NCBI RefSeq assembly: GCF_016746085.1
Contig: NZ_JAERTZ010000026.1
Coordinates: 310,001 to 374,000, forward strand
Origin: Zobellella iuensis
GTDB taxonomy: Bacteria; Pseudomonadota; Gammaproteobacteria; Enterobacterales; Aeromonadaceae
Reading direction: 5' to 3'
Length of the DNA: 64,000 nucleotides
Shown: positions 9,703 through 19,319 of the stretch, in pieces
Numbering within the stretch: the first letter of the stretch is position 1
How the letters are laid out: each line of letters begins with the position of its first letter
The notes under the pieces: generated by a model
What the model was told of the DNA's origin: nothing
What the model saw: the letters and a program-made list of their open reading frames with translations, nothing else
Databases searched by the model: none
Program-made: the position numbers and the translations under genes

Positions 9703-9727
9703 GAGCCGGCCCCCGGGCCGGCTCTTG
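9703..9727 (+). terminator. Probable terminator after the first receptor
   Basis: A 10-bp stem GAGCCGGCCC/GGGCCGGCTC with a 2-base loop lies 7 bp after the stop. The T-run is weak, so termination may be partial and the regulator downstream may be read through. Confidence 0.55.
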
Positions 9728-9740
9728 CCGGAGGCATACC

Positions 9741-10604
9741 ATGACGCCCCCCATTCCCTTATCCCCCAAGGCCAGGCTGGACCGCCTGCTCCAGCATATC
9801 CACCAGCACCTGGATGAACCGCTCCCCCTGGAACGGCTGGCGCAACTGTCCGCTTGCTCCCGCTGGCAACTGCAACGGGATTTCCAGGCCGCCACCGGCC
9901 TGAGCCTGGCCCGCTACATCCGCCGGCTGCGTCTGAGCCGGGCGGCCGAATGGCTGCTGTCCGGCCGGCTGCGTCAGCTCGACATTGCCCTGGGTTGTGG
10001 CTTCGATTCCGAAGTCAGCTTCAGCCGCGCCTTTCGCCAGGAGTTTGGCGCTACCCCCGGCCAGTACCGCAAGGCCGGCATACGCCGGGGCCTGAGCGCT
10101 CCCCTGCTGCGCCCCGACCATCGGCAGTTGCTGCAGCTCCGCATCGACAGCCGTCCCGCCTGCCGGATGATGGGGCTGAGCGGTGCCTGTGGCGGCCTGT
10201 TCGCCAACCAACCCGACTTTGCCGAGCGCATTCCCCAGATCTGGCAGCGGCTGCTGCAACACTGCCCCGCCGCCGGCCACAATCCCATCGGCGTGATCGA
10301 GACAGACCGGCTGCAACCGGGTCGGCTGCGCTACTGGGCCGGCACGCCACTGACGGCGCCCGCACCACCTGCCGGCCTGGAGCAGTTGGAAATACCGGCG
10401 GCGGAGTACCTGGTGGTACCCCATCGGGGCCCCCCCCGGGAACTCGCCGGCATACTGCGCTGGGTGCTGGAGCAATGGCTGCCGGGCTCGGGGTATCACA
10501 GCCGCTGCGCCTCCGATCTGGAAATCTACGGTCCCGGCTCCTCCACCCGCCAGGCCGAGATGGAATACTGGATCCCTATTGTCGCCTCTGCACCAAAATG
10601 TTAA
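9741..10604 (+). CDS. AraC-family regulator with GyrI-like effector domain
   Basis: This 287-residue protein has the DNA-binding part first (residues about 12-112, two helix-turn-helix motifs; LERLAQLSACSRWQLQRDF and IALGCGFDSEVSFSRAFRQ). A GyrI-like ligand-binding domain follows (about 125-287, with PAAEYLVVPHRGPP and DLEIYGPG). This Rob/TetD-type order differs from classic AraC proteins. It lies between two siderophore-receptor genes on the same strand, so a natural guess is that it senses a siderophore or related small molecule and controls one or both receptors. The sequence does not prove that. Confidence 0.85.
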   Translation: MTPPIPLSPKARLDRLLQHIHQHLDEPLPLERLAQLSACSRWQLQRDFQAATGLSLARYIRRLRLSRAAEWLLSGRLRQLDIALGCGFDSEVSFSRAFRQEFGATPGQYRKAGIRRGLSAPLLRPDHRQLLQLRIDSRPACRMMGLSGACGGLFANQPDFAERIPQIWQRLLQHCPAAGHNPIGVIETDRLQPGRLRYWAGTPLTAPAPPAGLEQLEIPAAEYLVVPHRGPPRELAGILRWVLEQWLPGSGYHSRCASDLEIYGPGSSTRQAEMEYWIPIVASAPKC

Positions 10605-10630
10605 GTCCTGATGCCGCCGAAAAATTAAAA

Positions 10631-10645
10631 TGAGATTTATTGTCA
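10631..10645 (+). promoter_or_regulatory. Possible Fur site upstream of the second receptor
   Basis: TGAGATT-T-ATTGTCA fits the 7-1-7 Fur form TGATAAT-N-ATTATCA at 11 of 14 positions. It lies 26 bp before the receptor start, overlapping the expected promoter. Confidence 0.45.
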
Positions 10646-10670
10646 TTTAACTGTTCAAAGAGAGGATCTC

Positions 10671-12806
10671 ATGCGGCGGCAACACGCTGTTACCCCTTCC
10701 CTGCTGGCCCTGGCGGTCTCCAGCGCCCTGAGCGGCCAGGCCCTGGCCCAGTCCGGCACCGAAGACGTCCCCCTGCTCACCGAAGATACCCTGGTGGTGC
10801 AGGGCAAGGCCTATCGCCATACCGCCACCAAGTCGGCCCTGGCGCCGGAGGAAACGCCCCAGGGCATCAGCGTGGTCGACCGGGAAACCCTGGACCAGCG
10901 GGGCGTGGACTCGGTGGCCGAGGCGCTGCGCTATGTGCCCGGCGTACACACCGAGCTGCGCGGCGGCGCCGTCAGCCGGCTCGATCTGTTCAATATCCGC
11001 GGCTTTATCAACTACCAGAATTTCTACGACGGCCTGCCGCTCACCTACAATGACTGGAACCTGCAACCCCAGATCGACGCCTTCGCCATCGAACAGGTGG
11101 AAGTGTTCAAGGGCCCCACCTCGGTACTGTACGGCGCCATGCCGCCCGGCGGCATGGTCAACCTGATCGCCAGGCAGCCGAGCAGCCAGCCCTTCAACGA
11201 GCTGACCCTGGCCGGCGGCAGCCATGATCTGCGCGAGGGAACCTTCGAGTCCCGCGGCGCGCTCAAGGACGACGGCAGCCTCAACTACAGCCTGGTGGCC
11301 CTGGGCCGCAAGAAGGACGGCCAGGCCGAAACCTCGGAGGAAGAACGCTACCTGATCGCCCCCTCGGTGGACTGGCATATTTCGGAGCGCACCCTGCTCA
11401 ACCTTAACCTCTATTACCAGCACGATCCTTCCGCCGGCATCTACACCACGCTGCCGGCCGCTGGCCTGTTCAAGGACAACGTCAACGGCCGGCTGCCCAC
11501 CGATACCTATTCCGGCGATGCCAACTGGAACACCTATGATCGGGAAGTGCTGCTGGTGGGCTACAAGCTGAACCACGAACTCAACGACGACTGGACCTTG
11601 CTACAGAACCTGCGCTTCATGGATGCCACCGCCTATCAGGAAAACAGCTACGGCGCAGGGCTGGAGGCGGACCAGCGTACCCTGAACCGGCGCGCCTACC
11701 TGACCGACGAGGCCTCTCGCAGCTGGGCCATCGACAACCAGCTGTCCGGCCGGATCCAGACCGGTAGCCTGGAGCACAACCTGCTGCTGGGGGTGGACTA
11801 TACCCGGCTGAATTCGGATATCCGCTACGAAGACGGCGCCATGCCCGCCATCGATCTGTTCGCGCGCAATCACCGCCTCTTCCGGCCCGCTGATTTTTCT
11901 GCCGACTTTTCGGCAGACTTCCGCCGCAGCACCCGCCAGACCGGCTTCTACCTGCAGGATCAGATCCGCCTGGACCGGCTGGTGCTGATCGCCGGCGGCC
12001 GCTATGACCGTTACGTGGGCAATGAAAAAGGCATGCAGTACGGTGCCCAGGTCGACAGCACCGTGGAGCAGAACAAGTTCAGCTTCCGCGCCGGCGCCCT
12101 CTACGAGCTGCCGGGCGGTTTCTCTCCTTTCGTCAGCTATGCCGAAGGCTTCGAGCCCATCACCGGCCACGACCGGCACGGCAACACCTTCAAACCCACC
12201 ACCAGCCAGCAGTGGGAAACCGGGGTCAAGTACCAGTCCGCCGACCGGCGCCACCAGGGCACCCTGTCCGCCTTCCATATCACCAAGGAAAATGACCCGA
12301 CCCGGGATCCCAACGGCAGCGCCTACGACAAGATCCAGACCGGCGAAGTGGTGGCCAAGGGCCTGGAGCTGGAAGCCGACAGCTACCTGACCGACAACCT
12401 GAGCCTGGCCGCCAGCCTGACCCTGCTGGACATGGAAGTGACCAGGGACAACAGCGGACTCGCCGGCAAGACGCCGATCTGGGTGCCGGAGCGCCAGGCC
12501 AGCCTGTGGGCCAACTACGAGGTCTTCGAAGGCGCCCTGGCCGGCACCACCCTGGGCACCGGGGTGCGCTATGTGGGCAAGACCCAGATGGACGCATTGA
12601 ATACCGATCAGGTGCCCGCCTACACCCTGGTGGATCTGGCGCTGGGTTACGATCTGGGCCAGCTCAACGCCGGCTGGGACGGTGCCCGGGTGCAGCTGTC
12701 CGCCAACAACCTGTTCGACAAGCGCTACTACAGCTGCTACGACGACAGCAACTGCTGGTTCAGCGCCGAACGCGAGCTCAAGGCCAGCCTGAGCTACCGG
12801 TTCTAA
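10671..12806 (+). CDS. TonB-dependent siderophore receptor (FhuA/FoxA-like)
   Basis: This 711-residue protein has a signal peptide (about 1-27, SGQALA before QSG) and a TonB-box-like EDTLVVQG. The plug has ETPQGISVVDRETLDQRG and VEVFKGPTSVLYGAMPPGG. The beta-barrel ends in LSYRF. Near the C-terminus the paired cysteines in YYSCYDDSNCWF are typical of the ferrichrome/ferrioxamine receptor branch. An internal duplication of Asp-Phe-Ser-Ala (DFSADFSADF, near residue 410) looks like a recent short slippage event. The ATG has an AGAGGA site. It probably delivers a second hydroxamate ligand to the FhuCDB importer upstream. Confidence 0.87.
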   Translation: MRRQHAVTPSLLALAVSSALSGQALAQSGTEDVPLLTEDTLVVQGKAYRHTATKSALAPEETPQGISVVDRETLDQRGVDSVAEALRYVPGVHTELRGGAVSRLDLFNIRGFINYQNFYDGLPLTYNDWNLQPQIDAFAIEQVEVFKGPTSVLYGAMPPGGMVNLIARQPSSQPFNELTLAGGSHDLREGTFESRGALKDDGSLNYSLVALGRKKDGQAETSEEERYLIAPSVDWHISERTLLNLNLYYQHDPSAGIYTTLPAAGLFKDNVNGRLPTDTYSGDANWNTYDREVLLVGYKLNHELNDDWTLLQNLRFMDATAYQENSYGAGLEADQRTLNRRAYLTDEASRSWAIDNQLSGRIQTGSLEHNLLLGVDYTRLNSDIRYEDGAMPAIDLFARNHRLFRPADFSADFSADFRRSTRQTGFYLQDQIRLDRLVLIAGGRYDRYVGNEKGMQYGAQVDSTVEQNKFSFRAGALYELPGGFSPFVSYAEGFEPITGHDRHGNTFKPTTSQQWETGVKYQSADRRHQGTLSAFHITKENDPTRDPNGSAYDKIQTGEVVAKGLELEADSYLTDNLSLAASLTLLDMEVTRDNSGLAGKTPIWVPERQASLWANYEVFEGALAGTTLGTGVRYVGKTQMDALNTDQVPAYTLVDLALGYDLGQLNAGWDGARVQLSANNLFDKRYYSCYDDSNCWFSAERELKASLSYRF

Positions 12807-12828
12807 ACCTGATCTCACCCCGCAAACA

Positions 12829-12865
12829 CAAAGGGAGGCAATGTGAATTGCCTCCCTTTGTTTTC
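12829..12865. terminator. Bidirectional terminator between receptor and viaA
   Basis: A perfect 14-bp stem CAAAGGGAGGCAAT/ATTGCCTCCCTTTG with loop GTGA is followed by TTTT on the plus strand. It serves the receptor gene on the plus strand and could serve viaA on the minus strand. Confidence 0.85.
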
Positions 12866-12942
12866 AACTCCTGTATTCGCGGCAGAGCACTCGAGCAGGA
12901 TCATAAAGTCAGGGATCTCGATTTCCTCTCTCCGGTGCCCGG

Positions 12943-14364
12943 CTAGCTCCTGGCCGCCTGCTCCAGGCTGCGCCAGTCGCTGAACAGGTGCACGGGCTCG
13001 CACAGCTGGCGCATGGCGTGCAGGGCGGTGGCGTAGCCGAGCTGCAGGCCGACCAGGCGCACGCCCAGGCTGCCCTTCGCCTGTTCCACCTGCTCTCGCA
13101 GGGCGGCGGGCACCTGGAACTCGCCGTCGCTCACCAGCAGGATGTCGGCCTGCCGCCACTCCTGTTCCCGGAGGCGCGAAAGCGCCGCCGTCAGCGGGGT
13201 GACCACCTCGGTGCCGCCGCTGAAGGAGGCCCGCAGCAACGCCATCAACTCCGCCAGGGTCAGGTGGCCGTTGTCCAGCACCTGCAGTTCGCCCTCGCCG
13301 CCGAACAGGTACACCAGGCAGCCCCGCCGCTGGCGCTTGGCCAGGCGCAGGGCCTCCAGCACCATGGCCTTGGACACCTGCTCCGCCAGGCCGTGCATGG
13401 AGGCGGAGGTGTCCAGGCAGAGGATGATGGGCCCCATCTGGCTGCCCTTGCCCTGCCCCTGGCCCTGGCCGGCCCGGGGCAGGGGCCAGTCGTTGCCGGC
13501 GTCGATGGGCATGACCCCGGCCACCGCGTAGCTGAGCAGCCCCTGCTCAGCGCGGCGGGCGTGCCACAGCAGGTGCAGCAGCGGATGGCCGAGAAAGGCC
13601 GCCTCCTGGGGCAGCATACGGTTGATCCGGTCGGAGCGGGTGAGGCCCTGGGTTTCCATCGGCATGCCGGGCAGCAGGCGTTCCTGGGGGCCCGCGTCCC
13701 GGGGACTCATCTGCTGGCGAATTTGGCTCAGGGTGGCGCTTTGCGCCGGATCCGGGCGCTGCTGGCCCAGCTGGTTCAGCAAACGCTGCAGTTCACGAAT
13801 TTGCGCCACCCACTGGGACAACCGCTGCATATCGAACCAGGCCCGATCCCGCAGCTGGCCGCCGTTGACGTCGGTGCCGATGGCCGGCGCTATGCCGAAT
13901 TCCTCGGTCACCTCGTCCAGGGCCTGCCACAGGCTGACCCGCTGGCTCCACTGCTCGGCGAGGCGGGCGATGGCCCGGCGAGCGTGGCGGGCCCGGGCGC
14001 GGCCTTCGGCCCGCCGCCTGTCCATGCCGGCCTGGACCAGCAGGGCGGCGGTGGCCGGCCAGTGCAGCTCCACCTGCTCCAGCGCCAGCAGTATGTCCTG
14101 CACCACCACCCGCGCCACTTCCGGGGTGTCCCGACAGTAGCCGAGCGCGCCCGAGCGCACCAGCAGGTGGCGCAGGCGGCGTTCGGTGCTGCCGTTCAGC
14201 CAGTCGCTTAGGGCCGGCAGGCGCCCCTTGTCCAGCCGGTGCAGCCAGGCCAGTACCCACCGGGTCCGGGGCAGCAGCCGGCCCAGGGGGTGGGTGGCCA
14301 CCAGGGCGAACAGGCTTTCCGGCAGCGCCGCCAGGGGGCCGATGCCGGCGGGCTGATCCTGCAC
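12943..14364 (-). CDS. viaA: VWA-domain protein ViaA
   Basis: This 473-residue cytoplasmic protein is the partner of the MoxR-type ATPase RavA. The N-terminal two thirds is the ViaA-specific region. The C-terminal von Willebrand A domain carries a MIDAS site: DTSAS near residue 320, then GGTEVVTPL and LLVSDGEF as the further metal ligands. The start is GTG at 14364 with a GGAGG site 8 bp upstream, which lies over the end of ravA; the two genes are 3 bp apart. RavA-ViaA has been linked in E. coli to respiratory complexes and aminoglycoside sensitivity. A low-complexity GQGQGQGKG segment precedes the VWA domain. Confidence 0.92.
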   Translation of the reverse strand: MQDQPAGIGPLAALPESLFALVATHPLGRLLPRTRWVLAWLHRLDKGRLPALSDWLNGSTERRLRHLLVRSGALGYCRDTPEVARVVVQDILLALEQVELHWPATAALLVQAGMDRRRAEGRARARHARRAIARLAEQWSQRVSLWQALDEVTEEFGIAPAIGTDVNGGQLRDRAWFDMQRLSQWVAQIRELQRLLNQLGQQRPDPAQSATLSQIRQQMSPRDAGPQERLLPGMPMETQGLTRSDRINRMLPQEAAFLGHPLLHLLWHARRAEQGLLSYAVAGVMPIDAGNDWPLPRAGQGQGQGKGSQMGPIILCLDTSASMHGLAEQVSKAMVLEALRLAKRQRRGCLVYLFGGEGELQVLDNGHLTLAELMALLRASFSGGTEVVTPLTAALSRLREQEWRQADILLVSDGEFQVPAALREQVEQAKGSLGVRLVGLQLGYATALHAMRQLCEPVHLFSDWRSLEQAARS

Positions 14365-14367
14365 GGC

Positions 14368-15822
14368 TCAGTCCTCCACCGGCAGGGCGGCGAAGGCCTG
14401 GCGGAGCTGCCCCAGCCGTTCCCGCTGGCGACCCAGCTCCTGCTGCTGCCGCTCCAGTTGCCGGCGCACCTGCTCCCCCAGGGCGGGGCTCAGCCAGAGG
14501 TGCTGTTCGAGCCGCCGTTCCAGGCCCTGGCGCTGGCCGGCCAGCCAGCCCAGGTAGTGGTCCAGCTCGTCGATGCGCTCATCGAGCTGCGCCAGGCGGG
14601 CGGCCAGGTGGGCCGCCGGCCAGGCCCGGGGTTGCAGGGCCGACGGCCGCGGGTAGGACTCCAGCACCGGCTCGTACTGATCCAGGCTGCCGCCCAGGTT
14701 GCGGATTTCCCGCTCGGTAAAGCTGCTGTCCGGCAGGCGGAGCTGGCGGTAAAGCGGCTCGCCGGCGGCGTTGCGACGGGGTCGCCGGCCCTCGCGCTCG
14801 GTCACCGGCTGGCCGGCTTCGTCCAGGTAGAGCTGGTAGCCCTGTTCGTCCAGGGCCGGCACCACCGGATCCGCGTCCTGGGCCAGCCGCTGCTGCCAGC
14901 TGTCCACCAGCTCGGCCACCAGGGCCGGGCTGAAGCCGGGATCGGCGGCGATATGCTCGTGCAGCCAGGCCGCCAGGCGGGGATATTGATCCGGCTGCTG
15001 CCACAGGCAGTGGGGCAACAGCCAGGCGTCGAGCAGGCCGGCCTCCTTTTCGCCGTTGCAATAGGCGGAGACCCTGAGCAGCTTGACCAGCTTGCGCCAG
15101 CGCCGGTCGGAGACGGCGAGCTCCTGCTCGGCCAGGAAGGCGCGCAGGCTGGTGAGCAGCCGCACCAGGGCCGGGGCCAGGGGCAGGCGGCCGGCCAGCT
15201 CGCGGATGGCGGCCAGCTCGCAGCCGCTCAGGCGCAGCTCCGGCGGCGGCGCCCGGTAGCCCTGGTCGAGGGTGAGCAGGGCGGTAAAGGCCTGGTCGCT
15301 CACCGGCGCCACCTGGTAGCGCAGCAGGAAGCGGTCGTACAGGGCGTTGAGTTCGGCCCCCTCCGGCAGCTCGTTGCTGGCGGCGATCACCGACACCAGG
15401 GGCACCTCCCGCCGCTCGTTGCCGTTGTCGAAACGGCGCTCGTTGAGCAGGGTGAGCAGGCTGTTGAGGATGGCGCTGTTGGCCTTGAAGATCTCGTCGA
15501 TAAAGGCGATGGAGGCCTCGGGCAGGTAGCCCCTGGTCTGGCGCAGGTAGCGGTCCTGCTCCAGCGCCTTGATGGACAGGGGGCCGAACAGCTCCTCGGG
15601 CACCGAGAAGCGGGTCAGCAGCCGCTCGAAGTAGGCGCCGTCGGCGAGCAGGGTGTGCAGCCGGCGGGACAGCTCGCTCTTGGCGGTGCCGGGCGGGCCC
15701 AGCAGCAGCAAGTGCTCGCCGGAAAGCGCCGCCAGCAGCGCCAGCCGGGCCGGGGTGTCCCGCTCCAGCAAGCCCTGTTGCAACTGTTCGATCAATGCCG
15801 AGATACGGGGTTTTACGTCCAT
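14368..15822 (-). CDS. ravA: MoxR-type AAA+ ATPase RavA
   Basis: This 484-residue AAA+ protein has Walker A GPPGTAKSE at residues 42-50, Walker B IAFIDEIF at about 105-112, sensor 1 VIAASNELPEG, and an arginine-rich sensor 2 region. The C-terminal third is the RavA-specific LARA-like and coiled-coil region, which is Gln/Leu/Arg rich (about residues 415-480). In E. coli RavA forms a hexamer that binds ViaA and the decarboxylase LdcI; no ldcI homologue is visible here. The start is the ATG at 15822. It is the first gene of the ravA-viaA operon, whose upstream region is AT-rich (15823-15900). Confidence 0.93.
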   Translation of the reverse strand: MDVKPRISALIEQLQQGLLERDTPARLALLAALSGEHLLLLGPPGTAKSELSRRLHTLLADGAYFERLLTRFSVPEELFGPLSIKALEQDRYLRQTRGYLPEASIAFIDEIFKANSAILNSLLTLLNERRFDNGNERREVPLVSVIAASNELPEGAELNALYDRFLLRYQVAPVSDQAFTALLTLDQGYRAPPPELRLSGCELAAIRELAGRLPLAPALVRLLTSLRAFLAEQELAVSDRRWRKLVKLLRVSAYCNGEKEAGLLDAWLLPHCLWQQPDQYPRLAAWLHEHIAADPGFSPALVAELVDSWQQRLAQDADPVVPALDEQGYQLYLDEAGQPVTEREGRRPRRNAAGEPLYRQLRLPDSSFTEREIRNLGGSLDQYEPVLESYPRPSALQPRAWPAAHLAARLAQLDERIDELDHYLGWLAGQRQGLERRLEQHLWLSPALGEQVRRQLERQQQELGRQRERLGQLRQAFAALPVED

Positions 15823-15918
15823 GTGCCAGACCTGCGAGTAAATTGTATTAAAAATATTTACTCATTGTACCCAAAAATAACAAACAGGCCAGAGGAGCGC
15901 GGGAACCCTTGGCCAGGT

Positions 15919-16356
15919 TTACCCCCGCCGCAGCACCAGCCGGGGCTCGCCCGGGCCGAAATAGGCCTCTTCCCGGCCTTCTTCCACAAAACCCAGGGCC
16001 AGGTAAAGCCCGAGCGCCGGGTTGTCCGGCGCCACCGTCAGCCGCACCGAGCGGCAACCGCCCGCTTCCAGCGCCGCCAGGGCCTGTTGCAACAGCGCCT
16101 TGCCGAGGCCCCGCCCCCGGCAGGCACCGGCCACCGCCAGGGACAGTATCCAGCCCTCGCCGGGGGCCGCCCCCGTCCCGCCCAGGCAGTAGCCCGCCAG
16201 TTCGCCCTCTTCCCCTTCCGCCACCAGCAGATAAGCCGGCCAGAGATCCAGCGCCTGGCGAAAGAAAAAATCCGGATAACAGTGGCTGCCGAAGGCGGTC
16301 CGCTCCAGCGCATAAATGGCCGAGAGATCCGCCCTGGTTGCCGTTCTGGCCGACAT
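15919..16356 (-). CDS. GNAT-family N-acetyltransferase
   Basis: This 145-residue GNAT domain has the acetyl-CoA binding motif GACRGRGLGKALLQQAL near residues 75-92 and the C-terminal segment APDNPALGLYLALGFVEEG, as in RimI-like enzymes. The ATG at 16356 was chosen over an in-frame start 15 codons earlier because it has a GGGAG site and gives the usual N-terminus (ARTATRADLSAIYALE). The substrate is unknown; RimI-type ribosomal-protein acetylation is possible but not shown. It stands alone between ravA and the divergent nfeD gene. Confidence 0.85.
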   Translation of the reverse strand: MSARTATRADLSAIYALERTAFGSHCYPDFFFRQALDLWPAYLLVAEGEEGELAGYCLGGTGAAPGEGWILSLAVAGACRGRGLGKALLQQALAALEAGGCRSVRLTVAPDNPALGLYLALGFVEEGREEAYFGPGEPRLVLRRG

Positions 16357-16533
16357 ATGCACTCCCGTAAAGTCTAATGGCCGCACTGGCGGCTGGTCCA
16401 AGAGGGCCGATGGTGCCCTTTCCCGGGCAACGGTGCAATACGGCCAATCCCCCCAGCCCCTTTACGGTTAAATCATCACCACCCCGGCCCCATGCACTAA
16501 GCTCTAATAGAGACTGCATTGGAGCTGGATACG

Positions 16534-17880
16534 ATGAAATGGCGCGGCCTGTTACTGCTGTTGTTGTTGCTGGGCATGCCGGCCCTGGCCCAGGAGCGCT
16601 ACTGGCAGCTGGACATCAAGGGGGCCATAGGTCCCGGCACCTCGGACTTTATCGTGACCGAACTGCACCAGGCCCAGTTGGATCGCCCCACCTTCCTGCT
16701 GCTGACCATGGACACCCCCGGCGGTCTGTACAGCGCCACCCGCGACATCATCAGCGCCATGCTCGAATCCCGGATCCCGGTGGTGGTCTATGTTTCCCCC
16801 GGCGGCGCCCGTGCCGCCTCGGCGGGCACCTATATCCTCTATGCCAGCCATGTGGCGGCCATGGCCCCGGGCACCCATCTGGGCGCCGCCACCCCGGTGC
16901 AGATAGGTCCTCCGGGCGGTAGCGAACCGCCCCGGGATCAGGCGGAAGACAAGGAAAAAGAGGATGGCCGCCCCGCCACCGACGGCAGCGCCATGGAGCG
17001 CAAAACCATGAACGACGCCGTGGCCTATATCAAGTCGCTGGCCCAGTTGCGCGGACGCAACGCAGAATGGGCCGAACAGGCGGTGCGCGAGGCCGCCACC
17101 CTCACCGCCTCCGAGGCGCTGGAGCAGGGAGTCATCGAGCTGGTGGCGGTGGACATTCCCGAACTGCTGCAGGCCCTGGACGGGCGGGAAATCACCCTCC
17201 ACGACAGCACCTATACCTTCACCACAACGGGGCTGCTGGCCGAGCAGCGCCAACCCGACTGGCGCCAGCGTTTCATCATCATCATCACCAACCCCAATAT
17301 CGCCTACCTGCTGATGCTGGTGGGCATGTACGGCATCCTGCTGGAATTCTACAGCCCGGGTTTCGGGGTGGCCGGGGTCACCGGCGCCATCTGCCTGCTG
17401 CTGGCGCTGCTGGCGCTGCAGATGCTGCCGGTCAGCACCGCCGGCCTGGCCCTGCTGCTGCTGGGGCTGGCGCTGATGGTGGGCGAGGCCCTGTCGCCCA
17501 GTTTCGGCATTCTCGGTGGCGGCGGCCTGGTGGCCTTCGCCATCGGCTCGGTACTGCTGTTCGATACCCCGGATCAGGCGTTCCGGGTCGCCTGGCCCTT
17601 CGTGGCCGCCTTTACCCTGTTCTCGCTCACCCTGGTCCTGGTGGTGGTGCGGCTTATCGTGAAGCAGCGCCGGGCCGCCCCCGTGTCCGGCAGCGCCGCC
17701 ATGGTCGGCGAGCAGGGCATAGCACTCACCCCCATAGACCCCACCGGCACCGTACTGGTGCAGGGCGAACGCTGGCAGGCCCACAGCCGGCACCCCATAG
17801 CCCCGCACCAGGCGATCGTCGTGCTGGCGGTGGAAGATCTTACCCTCGACGTGGCCCCGCTGGAGGAGACCCAGTCATGA
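16534..17880 (+). CDS. nfeD: NfeD-type membrane-bound serine protease (ClpP-class)
   Basis: This 448-residue protein has, in order, a signal peptide (residues 1-20, [14 protein letters not shown]), a ClpP-like protease domain with [18 protein letters not shown] (catalytic Ser in ASAGT), a block of four to five membrane segments (about residues 245-365), and a C-terminal NfeD OB-fold domain. This is the long, 1510-N type form that cleaves stomatin C-termini in archaea. The ATG at 16534 has a GGAG site at 16521-16524; an upstream TTG in frame is less likely. The next gene encodes a stomatin-like protein and overlaps by 4 bp, the classic NfeD-slipin pair. Confidence 0.92.
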   Translation: MKWRGLLLLLLLLGMPALAQERYWQLDIKGAIGPGTSDFIVTELHQAQLDRPTFLLLTMDTPGGLYSATRDIISAMLESRIPVVVYVSPGGARAASAGTYILYASHVAAMAPGTHLGAATPVQIGPPGGSEPPRDQAEDKEKEDGRPATDGSAMERKTMNDAVAYIKSLAQLRGRNAEWAEQAVREAATLTASEALEQGVIELVAVDIPELLQALDGREITLHDSTYTFTTTGLLAEQRQPDWRQRFIIIITNPNIAYLLMLVGMYGILLEFYSPGFGVAGVTGAICLLLALLALQMLPVSTAGLALLLLGLALMVGEALSPSFGILGGGGLVAFAIGSVLLFDTPDQAFRVAWPFVAAFTLFSLTLVLVVVRLIVKQRRAAPVSGSAAMVGEQGIALTPIDPTGTVLVQGERWQAHSRHPIAPHQAIVVLAVEDLTLDVAPLEETQS

Positions 17881-18677
17881 TGATCGATTTTCTGTATTTT
17901 CAGCTGCTGATAGTGATCCTGGTGGTCATGCTGCTCAGCAGCATGTTCCGCATCCTGCGCGAGTACGAACGGGGCGTCATCTTCCTGCTCGGCCGCTTCT
18001 ACAAGATAAAGGGGCCCGGTCTTATCCTGGTGATCCCCTTCGTGCAACAAATGGTGCGGGTGGACCTGCGTATCGTCACCATGGACGTGCCCTCCCAGGA
18101 TCTGATCTCCAAGGACAACGTCACCGTGCGGGTCAATGCGGTGCTCTATTTCCGGGTGCTGGATCCGCAAAAGGCCATCATCAACGTGGAAAACTACCTG
18201 GAGGCCACCAGCCAGCTGGCCCAGACCACCATGAGATCCGTGCTCGGCCAGCACGAGCTGGACGAGATCCTCTCGGCCCGGGATACCCTCAACACCGATC
18301 TGCAGCGCATCCTGGATCAGAGCACCGACAACTGGGGCATCAAGGTAACGGCGGTGGAAATCAAGCATGTGGATCTTGATGAGTCCATGATCCGCGCCAT
18401 CGCCCGCCAGGCCGAGGCCGAGCGGGCCCGGCGGGCCAAGGTGATCCACGCCACCGGCGAACTGGAAGCCTCCAAGCAGTTGCTGGAAGCCGCCCATATC
18501 CTGGCCCAGCAGCCCGAGGCCATTCAGCTGCGCTACCTGCAGACTTTGACCGAGGTGAGCAGCGAGAACAGCAAGATCATCGTCTTTCCCCTGCCCATGG
18601 AACTGGGGCAGATACTGCAGCGCCTGGCCGGACAGCAAAACCCGGCAGATCCCAAGTCACCGAGCGAGATGACCTGA
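17877..18677 (+). CDS. Slipin, stomatin/prohibitin-family membrane protein
   Basis: This 266-residue protein has an N-terminal membrane segment (residues 4-25), a SPFH/band 7 domain starting [21 protein letters not shown], and the slipin signature [19 protein letters not shown]. An Ala/Glu/Arg-rich coiled-coil follows ([15 protein letters not shown]), and a C-terminal hydrophobic stretch ends in VFPLPMEL. It is expected to form oligomeric rings in the inner membrane, probably as the partner and substrate of NfeD. The start is ATG at 17877 (a second in-frame ATG follows directly), with a GGAGGAG site inside the end of nfeD. Its physiological role is not established. Confidence 0.92.
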   Translation: MMIDFLYFQLLIVILVVMLLSSMFRILREYERGVIFLLGRFYKIKGPGLILVIPFVQQMVRVDLRIVTMDVPSQDLISKDNVTVRVNAVLYFRVLDPQKAIINVENYLEATSQLAQTTMRSVLGQHELDEILSARDTLNTDLQRILDQSTDNWGIKVTAVEIKHVDLDESMIRAIARQAEAERARRAKVIHATGELEASKQLLEAAHILAQQPEAIQLRYLQTLTEVSSENSKIIVFPLPMELGQILQRLAGQQNPADPKSPSEMT

Positions 18678-18757
18678 GGGCGGCGCCCGGCGCTTCACAC
18701 CGCGGCTGTTTTGGGCCAGAATAACCGGCATTTCAGATGAACCATTGGTGAGGCGCC

Positions 18758-19162
18758 ATGTTATTGCCTTCCGCCTACGGGCAGGGTGACACTTCCTTCC
18801 AGGCCGCCGGCGGCGAAGCCGGCCTGCGCCGCCTGGCCGAGGCCTTCTATGCCGCCATGGAACGTCGCCCCGACGCCGCCCTGATCCGTGCCATGCATCC
18901 GGACAACCTCGACGAGAGCACCGACAAGCTGGCCCGCTTCCTGTGCGGCTGGCTGGGCGGCCCGCCCCGCTACCGGGAGAAGTACGGCCCCATCAGCATA
19001 CCCCGGGCCCACGCCCACCTGGACATAGGCCCCGCCGAGCGCGATGCCTGGCTGGCCTGCATGGCCGAGGCGCTGGCGGCTCAGGACTACGCCGAAGATT
19101 TCAAACAGTATCTGCTGCGCGCCCTCGCCGTGCCCGCCGAACGCTGCCGCACCCGGGACTGA
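18758..19162 (+). CDS. Group II truncated haemoglobin
   Basis: This 134-residue globin contains GGEAGLRRLAEAFYAAMER (helices A-B), a CD region, FLCGWLGGPPRYREKYG (helix E region) and IPRAHAHLDIGPAERDAWLACM. In the last segment the His before LDIG is the expected proximal haem ligand, and the Trp is the conserved G8 Trp of the group II (trHbO) family. Members bind O2 and NO, and the gene often responds to nitrosative or oxidative stress. It is monocistronic, with no obvious partner among neighbours. Confidence 0.9.
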   Translation: MLLPSAYGQGDTSFQAAGGEAGLRRLAEAFYAAMERRPDAALIRAMHPDNLDESTDKLARFLCGWLGGPPRYREKYGPISIPRAHAHLDIGPAERDAWLACMAEALAAQDYAEDFKQYLLRALAVPAERCRTRD

Positions 19163-19319
19163 TCCCCTGTCGGAAACGGTGCCGGCCGGCGCCGTTCCTC
19201 CCCGCTTTTTTCCCCGATAACGCGGAATATCCCCGTGCACTGCCGCTAGAATACGGGGCTCCGTTAATCGCCATCGGGGTCTTGCCCCTGATGCCTTCGT
19301 TCGCCACAGGGACAGTCTC

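Noticed and set aside
15848-16519. A 223-codon minus-strand frame overlapping the acetyltransferase
   Set aside because: It is the wrong frame of the GNAT gene (Gly/Arg-rich), with no family similarity.
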